DNA of 64,000 nt from the NCBI GenBank assembly GCA_016709575.1, contig JADJMM010000009.1, forward strand, positions 62,001 to 126,000, given 5' to 3'. Positions 28,957-39,553 of this stretch are shown piece by piece. A model generated the notes under the pieces. That model was not told the origin of the DNA, did not search any database, and was given only the letters and a program-made list of their open reading frames with translations. The stretch comes from Sphingobacteriaceae bacterium (GTDB lineage: Bacteria; Bacteroidota; Bacteroidia; B-17B0; Aurantibacillaceae). The position numbers and the translations under genes were made by a program. Position 1 is the stretch's first letter. Every line of letters starts with the position of its first letter.

Positions 28957-31665
28957 TTATTTATGAAACACCTGAATAAAGCCTTTCAGTAATCTTGGCT
29001 TACGAGGTTTAACCCGCTTTTCATTTACGGTACAGGTGTAGAAATAAGTTCCCTCGCTACAAAGCATTTTTGTTTGTAACACTTTTCCATCCCAATTAAA
29101 ATACGGATCGGTAGTGTGATAAACTAATTGTCCCCAACGATTATAAATATCCAAATCAATATCCTTAATGTGTTTTACACGAATAGCTTTGTAAAAATCA
29201 TTTACGCCATCACCGTTCATCGTCACAACGTTTGGTAATTCAAACTCCGGACAATTATCTACGCAAGTCGCTTCAGCCATTACGCTTTCGTTATAAGATG
29301 AATCGATAGCCGTAACAACATAACATCCTGCAATAGATTCTAAGCCATCAAACACATAAGTTGTGTCGCTAAGATTGATAACAGAATCAATCAAGGCTAA
29401 AGGCTCGTCTTCTGTTGGTTTAAAGTAGATATAATACTTTATAACATCATCAGAACAAAAATGATTTGGATTGTTCCATTTCAATTCAACAAATCCGGTT
29501 TCACAATTGGATGTGATTGCTAAAGTAGGCGAGCAAGGCAAGGTTAAATCAACCGCCGTTGCACATTCTTCCTGCGAATTATTTAGTAATGGCTTTAAAA
29601 TGGTAGGATCGCTGTACTCACCTTTACTTAAAACCTTGTAACAATAAGTAGCACGGTTTACAACATTAATAGAATCGACATAATTTAAACTAGTAGTGCT
29701 GTCGTGTAAAACAAAACTAACCTGACTAGGATTTTTTCTGTAAATGAAATATTTATAATTACCCCAAGGCACATAATGCACCCAACTTAAATTCATTTTG
29801 CGGTCGGCAGGCGTTAAGGTTAAGAAAACCGAACTCGCGGTTTGTGCCGAACCAACAAATGTATTGTTAGAATAAAAATCAAGTTTATAAACCCAAAGTG
29901 AATTATCGGTATTAATGTTTGTATGTGTAAATGTAGTATCGCTTAACTGATTTAATGCTGCGTAATAAGGTTTGGTTACTGAATACACTTGTGAGAACGT
30001 TCCGCTGAGTCCTTGCTTAGCCGAAACGCGGAATTCGTAAGGCCCCGTTAACACTGTCGTATCTAAATTCGTGAGATTAACGATAGGTTTTACCCAACGT
30101 ACAAAAACTTGTCCGGTTGATGTACTCGTTGCTAAAACATCCACATTAATAACAATAGGCACGTCGCGTTTTAATTGAACGCACACTTGGTTACTTGCAT
30201 AACTTAAAGAACCATCGGCATAAACAGCAACCACCACATAACTGTAATTTACGCCGTGCGCTAAACCAATTCCTCCGTTAGTATCTGTAAAAGTGGTATC
30301 GTTAATACTTGTAGTTTGACCAATATAACTGAAGCCTGATGAAGGTGGCACGCCTGTTTCGCAGGGACTATGAACCCAAGGATCGCAATTCGCTTTACGG
30401 TAAACTTTGTAGTGAGTTACTTTGTTTCCTAAACCAACATTATTACAAGCGCTCTTAAACCAAATTAATTTTACTGAAGTCCCTAATGGTGTAGCTGAAA
30501 GATTTAAGGGTGGAGGACCAACCACCGTTATGTTATAAGTTTTAAAATCAACCAGTTTAACAGGCGAGCCACTGTCTTCAGCTTTAACAGTAACCTGATA
30601 CGGAGAAGAACGAACATGCGCACAAGCCGTTTGCCAGTTAAAAGTTCCGCTTACGGTTCCGGTTGCCTGAACAGTTCCAAAAGTTGCTACCGGTGGTGTT
30701 ACATTAAAAGGGCCTCCTGTTGCGGTTAAAGTAATAAGTTGAATGTTTGAGTCCGTTGCCCTAAATGTTTTTGTTATTAAAGTTCCGGCTACAACACAGG
30801 TGTCTTGCATTGGTGTAATTACCGGGGGGCTATTTGTACAGTTGCTTACAATAATTTGCATATCGCGCATAACGAAACCAACCAATTGCCAATTACCATC
30901 TAAATCTTTACGCCACTCTTTAATATAAAAAGCTACGTTATATTCGCCATTCAGTTGAGGTTCGCACCAAGTTAAAGTTCCGTTACCGGCATTTATATTA
31001 AATGTGCCTCCGGGTCCATCATCAGGATAACCGTAACCTGGAATGGTAACGCCAATGTTTCCCAAAGCATCTTCACCTTTACACATTACTAACTCATACG
31101 ACAAACTATCGCCATCTGTATCATAAGCGCCGGGGTTATGATAAAAACAATTGTTTAAACAAGCTTCGTCTAATGGATCCCGTGTTAAAACCGGAGAATT
31201 ATTAGGCCCCATGAAAACATTAATACTTAATAATGTCTCCAGATAAAAAGGTTGGTTAACAGAATTTGGAACATTAATTACGCCAGAATTTCGATTTCTA
31301 TCAAACATATAAATCTTAAACAATCCCGGACCATCATAAGTATGAATACAGGAGTAAACATTTTTCTTAAACGTAGGCTTTAAAATGACACCAAGTTTTG
31401 ATGTAGGGCATTCAGAAGAAGATGGGGCAACAGACCCGTTTTCTCTTACAGCCTGACAACTATCTCCGTCACCAAAATAAATAGTTAGTTTACAACGGTC
31501 GGCAACGCTTGGACCATCATCAGTATAAGTGATAAGTGTAATAGAGTAGGTATAACCTGAAATCCATTTATAGGTAATTTCACCCGCACGGTTGTGGGTG
31601 GCTTTTAAGGAAAAGGCAGTTCCGAAAAGAGCAATAAAAAGAAAATATCGTACAAATCTCAACAT
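28957..31665 (-). CDS. secreted T9SS type B cargo with FN3-like domains
   Basis: About 902 residues from the ATG at 31665, which starts a signal peptide (MLRFVRYFLFIALFGTAFS). An N-terminal PKD/cadherin-like region follows (ATHNRAGEITYKW; DTDGDSLSYELVMCKG), then several FN3-like segments (PPPLNLSATPLGTSVKLIW; KMNLSWVHYVPWGNYKYFI; GFVELKWNNPNHFCSDDVI). The C-terminus is the gliding-motility-associated sorting domain (LPNVVTMNGDGVNDFYKAI; IYNRWGQLVYHT; GTYFYTCTV; KGFIQVFHK). It is therefore exported by the type IX system and attached to or released from the surface. An adhesin-like role is inferred. Confidence 0.85.
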   Translation of the reverse strand: MLRFVRYFLFIALFGTAFSLKATHNRAGEITYKWISGYTYSITLITYTDDGPSVADRCKLTIYFGDGDSCQAVRENGSVAPSSSECPTSKLGVILKPTFKKNVYSCIHTYDGPGLFKIYMFDRNRNSGVINVPNSVNQPFYLETLLSINVFMGPNNSPVLTRDPLDEACLNNCFYHNPGAYDTDGDSLSYELVMCKGEDALGNIGVTIPGYGYPDDGPGGTFNINAGNGTLTWCEPQLNGEYNVAFYIKEWRKDLDGNWQLVGFVMRDMQIIVSNCTNSPPVITPMQDTCVVAGTLITKTFRATDSNIQLITLTATGGPFNVTPPVATFGTVQATGTVSGTFNWQTACAHVRSSPYQVTVKAEDSGSPVKLVDFKTYNITVVGPPPLNLSATPLGTSVKLIWFKSACNNVGLGNKVTHYKVYRKANCDPWVHSPCETGVPPSSGFSYIGQTTSINDTTFTDTNGGIGLAHGVNYSYVVVAVYADGSLSYASNQVCVQLKRDVPIVINVDVLATSTSTGQVFVRWVKPIVNLTNLDTTVLTGPYEFRVSAKQGLSGTFSQVYSVTKPYYAALNQLSDTTFTHTNINTDNSLWVYKLDFYSNNTFVGSAQTASSVFLTLTPADRKMNLSWVHYVPWGNYKYFIYRKNPSQVSFVLHDSTTSLNYVDSINVVNRATYCYKVLSKGEYSDPTILKPLLNNSQEECATAVDLTLPCSPTLAITSNCETGFVELKWNNPNHFCSDDVIKYYIYFKPTEDEPLALIDSVINLSDTTYVFDGLESIAGCYVVTAIDSSYNESVMAEATCVDNCPEFELPNVVTMNGDGVNDFYKAIRVKHIKDIDLDIYNRWGQLVYHTTDPYFNWDGKVLQTKMLCSEGTYFYTCTVNEKRVKPRKPRLLKGFIQVFHK

Positions 31666-31862
31666 TAACAAAAAACTCTGAAAAGCAGATATAAAGCTAC
31701 AATTTTTGTGCCACAATAGCAATAAGCTTTCATACCTTAATAACGCGGTTTGGTGGGCAATTAGTGCTTTTAACATGCGTTATTTTAAATAATTTGTCTA
31801 ATTGCTGTTAGCAGCCTCTTTTTTTGTTATACTTTTACCCCGTTTTTAATCTACATCCCTAA

Positions 31863-33863
31863 ATGGGAACCAACGGAAGCGGTCATCATGACCATCATCA
31901 ATTAAACAAAATTACCCTCGGCGGCTTAATCGTTACCCTTGGGATTATCTATGGAGATATAGGTACTTCACCGCTTTATGTATTAAAAGCAATTGTAGGT
32001 GAGGGGCCAATTAGCGGTGATGTTGTGAAAGGTGCTCTTTCTGCCATTTTCTGGACTTTAACTTTACAAACCACTATAAAATATGTTATTCTCACCTTAC
32101 GCGCTGATAATAAGGGTGAGGGCGGGATTTTCTCTTTATATACTCTAGTAAAGCGCTGTAAACACAAATGGTTATTGGTTGCCGCCATAATAGGAGGTAG
32201 TGCTCTTTTGGCTGATGGAATTATTACCCCTCCCATTTCAGTGGCTTCGGCCGTGGAAGGTTTACGTATGGTGCCCTCATTATCACACATTAATACGGTT
32301 CCCATTGTAATCAGCATTTTAATTTTTCTGTTTTTAATTCAACAAATCGGAACTAAGTGGGTTGGAAGAGCTTTTGGTCCTATAATGTTTGCTTGGTTTT
32401 TAATGTTAGGAATTTTAGGGGTAACGCAATTGATTACAAACTTTTCTGTTTTACAAGCACTAAGCCCTTATTACGCTTACAAACTTTTAGCCGAACATCC
32501 TCACGGCATTTTTATTTTAAGCGCAGTGTTTTTATGTACTACAGGAGCCGAAGCCCTGTATTCTGATTTAGGTCATTGCGGAAAACAAAACATTCGCGTG
32601 TCTTGGATATTTGTAAAAACCATGTTGGTGTTAAATTATTTTGGACAAGGCGCTTGGTTAATTGCACACGAGGGACAAAAATTGGGCGATTTAGGATTAG
32701 GAGCCAATCCGTTTTATTTAATTATGCCACAAGGGTTTTTAATTGCCGGAATTATTATTGCAACAAGCGCAGCAGTAATTGCATCGCAGGCTTTAATAAG
32801 CGGATCGTTTACTTTAATTAACGAAGCGATGCGTTTAAATTTATGGCCTAAGGTTAGAGTAAAATACCCATCGGAATTAAAAGGACAATTATACATTCCG
32901 TCAATTAATTGGTTATTGCTTGCAGGGTGTATAGGTGTTACTTTATATTTTAGAGAATCGTCAAACATGGAGGGCGCTTATGGTTTAGCCATTGTGCTGT
33001 GTATGTTAATGACCACAACGCTTTTAAATTTTTACATGCACCTTAAGCGCTACAACCCGATTTTAATTACCATAATTATTACAACGTATTTAATTATTGA
33101 ATCGGGGTTTTTGTATGCTAACTTAAGTAAGTTTATGCATGGTGGTTGGATAACACTTTTAATAGCCTGTACACTAATTTTAGTAATGAGTGTTTGGTAT
33201 ATTGCTAAACGTATTGGTCAGCGCTACACCGATGTTGTTAAGTTAGCCGATTACCAACAATTCATTATTGATTTAAGCAGAGACGAATCTATTCCTAAAT
33301 ACGCTACACACTTAGTGTATTTAACTTCAGTAAATAATTCGGCAGAAATAGAGCATAAAATTATTCACTCCATTTTACAACGTCGTCCTAAACGCGCCGA
33401 TATTTATTGGTTTGTGCATGTGGATGTTGTTGACGAGCCTTACCGTATGGATTATAAAGTAAACCATATAGCCGAAGATGATATTATCCGGATAGACTTT
33501 AAATTAGGTTTCAGAGTAGCCCCACGTATTAACTTAATGTTCAGAAAAGTGGTTGAAGATTTAGTGGAGAACAAAGAAGTGGATATCCGCAGCCGCTACG
33601 ATTCATTAAACAAGAACAATATTAGTGGTGACTTTAAATTTGTGGTTGTAGAAAAATATTTATCGTACGACAATGAGATTCCTATTTTCGAAAAACTTAT
33701 TTTGAATGCGTATTACTTTATTAAACCATACAGTTTAAGTGAGGCAAAAGCATTTGGATTGGATAGTAGTTCGGTGAAGGTTGAAAAATTCCCAATGATA
33801 TTTAAGGCACCCAAGCTAATGAATTTAAAACGTCTTGTAGATAATAACACTCCTGCTAACTAA
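31863..33863 (+). CDS. kup: KUP-family potassium uptake protein
   Basis: Low-affinity K+/H+ symporter of the inner membrane, 666 residues with about 12 membrane segments and a C-terminal cytosolic domain. The signature GIIYGDIGTSPLYVLKAI lies near residue 30; ALLADGIITPPISVASAVEG and YFGQGAWLIAHEG are also typical. The N-terminus is unusually His-rich (GSGHHDHHQLN). Intact frame. The 197-base gap upstream shows no other gene. The end overlaps the kinase gene by four bases, convergent. Confidence 0.94.
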   Translation: MGTNGSGHHDHHQLNKITLGGLIVTLGIIYGDIGTSPLYVLKAIVGEGPISGDVVKGALSAIFWTLTLQTTIKYVILTLRADNKGEGGIFSLYTLVKRCKHKWLLVAAIIGGSALLADGIITPPISVASAVEGLRMVPSLSHINTVPIVISILIFLFLIQQIGTKWVGRAFGPIMFAWFLMLGILGVTQLITNFSVLQALSPYYAYKLLAEHPHGIFILSAVFLCTTGAEALYSDLGHCGKQNIRVSWIFVKTMLVLNYFGQGAWLIAHEGQKLGDLGLGANPFYLIMPQGFLIAGIIIATSAAVIASQALISGSFTLINEAMRLNLWPKVRVKYPSELKGQLYIPSINWLLLAGCIGVTLYFRESSNMEGAYGLAIVLCMLMTTTLLNFYMHLKRYNPILITIIITTYLIIESGFLYANLSKFMHGGWITLLIACTLILVMSVWYIAKRIGQRYTDVVKLADYQQFIIDLSRDESIPKYATHLVYLTSVNNSAEIEHKIIHSILQRRPKRADIYWFVHVDVVDEPYRMDYKVNHIAEDDIIRIDFKLGFRVAPRINLMFRKVVEDLVENKEVDIRSRYDSLNKNNISGDFKFVVVEKYLSYDNEIPIFEKLILNAYYFIKPYSLSEAKAFGLDSSSVKVEKFPMIFKAPKLMNLKRLVDNNTPAN

Positions 33864-35838
33864 GCAGAGAAAGTTATTTCTGCTAAAGTTCCACCTTCGT
33901 TTTTAAAAATCATCTTACTGTTTAATTGTTCGGCTAACATTTGAATTAACTCCATTCCCAAACTATGGTTTTTTAATTGTGTAGCATCAAAACCTTTTCC
34001 GTTGTCGTTTACTTTTAAGGTGTAAGTATTATCGGCTTCGTTTTTCGAAAACGCAACACTAATAATGCCCGAATCAGCTTTGTTAAAGGCGTGCTTGTAA
34101 GAGTTGGTCACTAATTCATTTACAATTAAGCCTAAAGGGATGGCGGTGTCTAAATCAATATTAATAGCATCACATTTTAAATCTGTGACAATTTTAGAAG
34201 AAACACCATTATAAGATTTTTCTATTTGTGAAAGCAAGGTGTTGAGGTAATCAGAAATGGATACATTCAGCATGTTGTTCTTACTGTACAACAACTGATG
34301 AATTAAGGCCATAGAATTAATCCGCAAACGACTTTCCTGAAGCACTTCTTTCGCTGCTGCGTTATCAATCGTTTCTGCCTGAAGATTCAACATGCTGGAA
34401 ATAATTTGTAAATTATTTTTTACACGATGATGAATCTCTTTAATTAAAAATTCTTTTTCTTTTAAAGCACTTTCAATAGCTGTTTTTTGTTGAACAATGT
34501 GTTTGTTCTTAATAAACAACTCTGCCTGACGACGTTTATTCATTTGCGTATTTATCACCAACAACAAAATCACAAAAACTAAAACAGCAATACCAAGCAA
34601 TAAATATGAGCGCTGCGTTTTTTGGTGCTCACTTATTAATTTATTTTTTTGGATAATTTTTTCTTTATCAATTAACAAACTTTCTTTTTGGTATAACTCA
34701 AACGAAACCTGTTGGTTTATTAATTTATTCTCGTTGTCGGTTTTTGTAATTGAATCTTTGTAATGAATATACTTATCGTAATACTCTGCGGCTTTGTTGA
34801 GGTTGCCTGTACATTTATAATATTTAGCTTCCACCAACATGTTGCTTAGCGTTGGCGACAACTCTTCAACTTCTGCAATTAAGGGCTTACAACTGTCGAT
34901 ATATTTACGCGCCAAATTGTATTCTTTTAATTCTAGGTAACATTCAGCAATTAAATTATAACTGTTAGAAGCGCTTAATAAATTCTTAGCCTTCAAACTA
35001 TAGTAAATGTCTTTTTTAAGAGGGGGAATCGCTTCTCTGTATTTTTTACGTTTAGCTAAAGCTGAAGCAATGTTGCCGTCAATCAAGCCACTAAAAAAAT
35101 CATAATAGGTTTTGTCGTGATCATATTTTCCCTTGGCGTCAACGTAGGCCTTCGCTTTATTAAAATAAAACACGGCGCTGTCTAAATTATTGGCACGATT
35201 AAAATGAACGCCCATATCGTTATAAAAATTCCCTATTACGTTTGTGTCTTTACGTTGCGCTTCCGGTTTTGGTAAAACTCTTTTCTTAATTCGTTTACAG
35301 ATTCTGTGTAGAGGCCTAGTTGCAAATAGATATAACTTTTATTAGTAACAAGCGCAGCGCGCTGATCGACGGGCATCCGTGGTTTTAAACGCTCAAGAGT
35401 TTCCTGTATTTCAAAAGCTTTGTTGTAATTGCGCAACTTCATATAGGAAGGGGACAGCATCCCTAAAACAACAAGACTATCGTTTAAATTTTGCGCATGA
35501 AACCGCAAACCGTTTTCAAGAACGAAAATAGATTTATGATGTTGATGGTTATTAGTTTCAACACGGGCATCAATAAGATCAAACAAAAATTTAGCCTCGT
35601 TGCTTACGGTTTTGTAATATACTTTTTGCTTTATAGTAACAAGCGTGTCTTTAATGTTGGGATAAACTTCCTGTAATTGGTCGGCAGTTAATTTTGAAGT
35701 AAGAATTACTTTATGTTTAATGTCGGCCTCGTTAAACGATTTGATAAAAGCATCCTTATTAAAGGTTTGTGTAAAAACCAAAAAAGGCAGAACAAGGAAA
35801 ATATTTAAAAGTATCTGTCGCAAAAACGAGTTCGGCAT
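33860..35838 (-). CDS. TPR sensor histidine kinase (HisKA_2 type), one frameshift
   Basis: About 659 residues: signal peptide (FLRQILLNIFLVLPFLVFT), TPR-like helices to about residue 380, one membrane segment (YLLLGIAVLVFVILLLVI), then a HisKA_2 domain with the phospho-acceptor His in LIKEIHHRVKNNLQIISS, and an HATPase with N-box GLIVNELVTNSYKHAF and G-box VNDNGKGFD. The frame slips near 35268-35285: ELRKEFYQN on one side, LPKPEAQRKDTNVIGNFY on the other. No response regulator is adjacent, so partner and signal are unknown. Confidence 0.85.
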
Positions 35839-35933
35839 TAAGATAGCGGGTTAGTATATAACAAATATAATCGTTTAGGTTTTAGTTTTACAAGAAATCG
35901 AAAATATTATATGGTGTAAGTTTGGTTAATAAC

Positions 35934-37472
35934 TTACCCTGCCCAACCATCTCTGTCTAAACTCCGGTATTGAATGGCTTCCGCAATATGGTTTGGTAAA
36001 ATATCTTTCGATTTGTCTAAATCAGCAATGGTTCTTCCCACTTTTAAAATCCGATCGTAAGCACGCGCCGATAAGCCTAGTTTTTCCATGGCGTTTTTTA
36101 AAAGTGTATTGCCGGCCTCGCTGAGGTTACAAAACGTTTTTAATTCTTTGGTGTGCATTTGTGCATTGTTGTAAATACCGGGCAGTCCCGCAAACCTTTG
36201 CGTTTGAACTTCGCGCGCGGCCATCACCCTTTCTCGAATAGCAGAACTTGTTTCTGAGCTTTGCTGTTTGCTAAGTTCACTAAACGGAACAGGCGTTACC
36301 TCAACATGCAAATCAATTCTGTCTAATAAAGGCCCGGATATTTTAGTCAGATATTTTTGTACAACTCCGGGAGCGCACACACATTCTTTTTCAGGATGAT
36401 TGTAATAACCACAGGGACAAGGATTCATACTCGCCACCAACATAAAACTCGCAGGATACTCAACGCTAAATCGGGCGCGACTGATAGTTACCGTTCGGTC
36501 TTCTAACGGTTGACGCATTACCTCCAATACAGTTCGTTTAAATTCAGGCAACTCATCTAAAAACAAAACACCATTATGCGCCAATGAAATTTCGCCGGGT
36601 TGCGGATTATTTCCACCTCCGACTAAAGCCACATCCGAAATTGTATGATGAGGATTTCTGAACGGTCGCTGTGTAATTAAACCTGATTGCCTAACAGTTT
36701 TTCCGGCAACACTATGAATTTTTGTGGTTTCTAAAGCTTCCTCTAAAGTTAATGGCGGTAAAATAGAGGGCATCCGTTTACTTAACATTGTTTTTCCCGC
36801 ACCGGGCGGACCAATCAAAATAGCGTTATGTCCGCCCGCCGCTGCAATTTCTAAAGCACGCTTAATATTTTCTTGACCTTTCACATCCGCAAAATCAAAT
36901 TGCACGTCGCCAAGTTTATTTAAAAATGTTTCGTTAATGTTTATGGTGATTTTTTCTAAACCAATGCCTTCATTAAAAAATTCAACTACTTGTTTAATGT
37001 TATCGGCGCTATAAACATCCAGCCCTTCAACAACCGCAGCCTCGGCAGCATTTTGCGCAGGTAAAATAATTCCCTTAAAACCGTCTTCTTTTGCTTTAAT
37101 GGCAATAGGCAAACAACCTCTTATGGGTCTGATTTCCCCATCTAAAGCCAACTCGCCCATTATGGCATACTTGTCAATATTATCTGTGTTGACTAAATCT
37201 GACGCCGCTAATACACCAATGGCAATTGTTAAATCGTAAGCCGAACCTTCTTTACGAATATCGGCCGGCGCCATATTAACTGTTATTTGCTTCCCGGGAA
37301 TTTTGTATCCATTATTTCTAAAGGTAGCATGTATTCGTTGCTGACTTTCTTTCACCGCGCTATCGGGCAATCCAACAATAAAAAAGTTTACGCCTTGTCC
37401 AATACTAACTTCAACAATTACTTTGGTGGCATTAATTCCATGCACCGCGTATCCAAACGTTTTAACCAACAT
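35934..37472 (-). CDS. comM: YifB/ComM Mg-chelatase-like AAA+ protein
   Basis: 512 residues: N-terminal S5/Lon-like domain (FGYAVHGINATKVIVEVSIG), central AAA+ module with Walker A ILIGPPGAGKTMLSKRMP and Walker B GVLFLDELPEF, a Cys-rich insert (MNPCPCGYYNHPEKECVC), and a C-terminal Mg_chelatase_C helix bundle (GLSARAYDRILKVGRTIADL). ComM is known as a hexameric helicase promoting branch migration during natural transformation; the role here is inferred by homology. Intact frame. Confidence 0.92.
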   Translation of the reverse strand: MLVKTFGYAVHGINATKVIVEVSIGQGVNFFIVGLPDSAVKESQQRIHATFRNNGYKIPGKQITVNMAPADIRKEGSAYDLTIAIGVLAASDLVNTDNIDKYAIMGELALDGEIRPIRGCLPIAIKAKEDGFKGIILPAQNAAEAAVVEGLDVYSADNIKQVVEFFNEGIGLEKITININETFLNKLGDVQFDFADVKGQENIKRALEIAAAGGHNAILIGPPGAGKTMLSKRMPSILPPLTLEEALETTKIHSVAGKTVRQSGLITQRPFRNPHHTISDVALVGGGNNPQPGEISLAHNGVLFLDELPEFKRTVLEVMRQPLEDRTVTISRARFSVEYPASFMLVASMNPCPCGYYNHPEKECVCAPGVVQKYLTKISGPLLDRIDLHVEVTPVPFSELSKQQSSETSSAIRERVMAAREVQTQRFAGLPGIYNNAQMHTKELKTFCNLSEAGNTLLKNAMEKLGLSARAYDRILKVGRTIADLDKSKDILPNHIAEAIQYRSLDRDGWAG

Positions 37473-37514
37473 ATCTTTAGCTATATTTTTTGCAAATAAA
37501 CTACAAAATGTAAC

Positions 37515-37546
37515 AAGCCGTTGCTATAAATTGTAGCAATTGGCTT
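37515..37546. repeat. inverted repeat with GCTATAAATTGTAGC core
   Basis: Nested dyad in the divergent comM/secreted-protein gap: AAGCC (37515-37519) with GGCTT (37542-37546), and TTGCTA (37521-37526) with TAGCAA (37534-37539). The 15-base core at 37523-37537 differs by one base from the palindrome at 53691-53705. Confidence 0.45.
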
Positions 37547-37618
37547 GGTGGCCTATAAAAATGCTTGTTAATATGGGGTATAAGCCTTATTTTTAAAATC
37601 TAAATTAGCCCAATGTTT

Positions 37619-38065
37619 ATGAAAAAGATATTTCTTACTTCAGCTCTTACTTGCCTGCTTTCACTAGGGTCTTTTGCACAAAAAAAGGCAGAGGCCGTTG
37701 ATTTAAATTGCTTTAATAAGTGGTCGGTAAAATTTGAAGAAAGAGGTGCCGAAGAAGTTAAGGATGGTCCATATAATGATGTCATTATTACCTTCCGTCA
37801 AGGCGCAAAAGCGGATTGTTATAATGGTAAGGCAGATGTAAAGGATGGCAAACTGTTAAATTTTTATATTCAATTAGATGATGGCAGTTTTGATAAAGTA
37901 CAAAAGGTTTGGAAGAATAACTCTGAAAAGGATGTTGAAATCATAAATGGAATTAGCCGCACTATGATAACAGTTCACAGCGAGCTGATTAATGTAATTT
38001 GGCCGAATAAGCTAAAAGCCAAAAAAGCCGCCCCTAAGCGCGCCCCTGAGCCAACCGACGATTAA
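37619..38065 (+). CDS. small secreted protein of unknown function
   Basis: About 148 residues from the ATG at 37619 (an in-frame ATG two codons earlier is possible). Signal peptide KKIFLTSALTCLLSLGSFAQ, then a compact body with two Cys (DLNCFNKW, ADCYNGKADVKDG) and a basic/Pro tail (KKAAPKRAPEPTDD). No family recognised. It is followed by the trigger factor promoter and is probably its own unit. Confidence 0.65.
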   Translation: MKKIFLTSALTCLLSLGSFAQKKAEAVDLNCFNKWSVKFEERGAEEVKDGPYNDVIITFRQGAKADCYNGKADVKDGKLLNFYIQLDDGSFDKVQKVWKNNSEKDVEIINGISRTMITVHSELINVIWPNKLKAKKAAPKRAPEPTDD

Positions 38066-38143
38066 ACCACAAATTTTAAGATTTTTGCAAGTATTTAAGA
38101 GTGAAAAACCTGTTTTTCAGGTTATTTACTATTAAAAATTGCT

Positions 38144-38151
38144 TATTTTTG
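38144..38151 (+). promoter_or_regulatory. -7 box of the trigger factor promoter
   Basis: TATTTTTG fits TAnnTTTG exactly, 22 bases before the ATG at 38174. Confidence 0.55.
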
Positions 38152-38173
38152 CACCCTGATAATTAATAAGACG

Positions 38174-39519
38174 ATGGCAATGAATATCTCAAAGAAAGAA
38201 ATCGACAAGCTAAATGCTGAAGTAGTAATCAACCTTGGCCCAAGCGACTACGAAGAAAAAGTTAACGACGCGATTAAAAAGTTCAGCGCAATGCTGCTCT
38301 ACCCGGATTCAGACCAGGTAAAGTTCCATCTGGCTTAATTAAAAAACAATATGGCACTTCCATTTTAGTTGAAGAGTTAAACAAATTGTTGAACGACACA
38401 CTTAACAATTATATTAACGACAATAAAATCGAAATTCTTGGTAATCCATTACCAAAAGAAGAACAACCTGTTGATTGGGCTAATCAAAAAGAATTTACGT
38501 TTACGTATCAAATTGGTTTAGCGCCACAGTTCGAATTAAAAATCGACAACAGTCATTCGTTCAATTACAAAAAAGTAAAAGTAGATAACGAACTAGTTGA
38601 GAAATATATTAAAGACGTACGTCGTAATTACGGCAAACCCGTTAACCCGGACGTAGCAGGCGAAAAAGATGTATTGTTTGTTGACATTGTAGAATTAGAC
38701 GCTTCAGGTACAATTGTACCGGGCGGTGTGTTTAAATCAACCAGTGTAGGAATTGATCGTTTAAAGAACGAAGCGTTAAAAGCAAAATTAGTTGGATTAA
38801 AGAAAGAAGATAAGTTAGTTATAAACGTAAACGAACTTTACGAGACTGCTTTAGATAAATCGGTATCACTTGGTATTGATAAAGAAGTGGCTGAAAATTT
38901 CGCTGCTAATATCCAATTAACTGTAAAAAATATTGCGCGCCTTGATGACGCAGATATTAATCAGGAGTTATTTGATAAAATTTATGGTGAAGGAAAAATC
39001 ACCACTGAAGAAGAATTCAGAAATAAAATAAATGAAGAGTTAGGTTTAATGTTTAATCAGGATAGCGACCGCGATTTGCGAAAGGAGATTGAAAAAACAT
39101 TAATCAGCAAATTAAACCTTCAATTGCCTGACGAATTTTTAAAGCGTTGGTTAATGGCTGTAAACGAAAAACCATTAACAAAAGAACAATTAGAAAAAGA
39201 ATACCCTGATTATTCTGAAGCAATGAAATGGCGTTTAATCGAAAACAAAATCATTAAAGAAAATAACATTGCTGTTAACGCAGAAGAAGCGACTGAAGAA
39301 GCGAAAATTTTTATCAGAAGCGAATACGCGCGTTACGGACAAACACCACAAGAAGAAGAAGTAGAAAAAATCGCAAAAGATTTGTTGACGAAAGAAAAAG
39401 AAGCGCAAAAGATTTTCGAAAACCTTTATGCTAAAAAGGTGTTAGACTTAATTAAAACAAACTGTAAGCTCGAAAGTAAGGAAGTTTCATACAACGAGTT
39501 TTTCGGAATAAGTAATTAA
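38174..39519 (+). CDS. tig: trigger factor, one frameshift
   Basis: Ribosome-bound chaperone for nascent chains, about 448 residues. N-terminal ribosome-binding domain (ISKKEIDKLNAEVVINLG; the signature ALPGFRPGKVPSGLIKKQYG), a degenerate central region without a clear FKBP active site, as usual in Bacteroidota, and the helical C-terminal domain (LISKLNLQLPDEFLKRWL). The frame slips near 38283-38288, so the N-terminal 55 codons run into a stop at 38338. One added base restores F-x-RNAALPGFRPG. The gene ends before a strong terminator. Confidence 0.9.
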
Positions 39520-39523
39520 AATT

Positions 39524-39550
39524 AAAACCCTGCTACTAGCAGGGTTTTTT
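39524..39550 (+). terminator. intrinsic terminator after trigger factor
   Basis: CCCTGCT (39528-39534), loop ACT, AGCAGGG (39538-39544), preceded by AAAA and followed by six T. The stem is perfect; the next gene starts four bases later. Confidence 0.85.
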
Positions 39551-39553
39551 ATT

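Noticed and set aside
37613..37618. Start two codons upstream for the small secreted protein
   Set aside because: Possible, but MKKIFLTS at 37619 gives the more typical signal peptide start.
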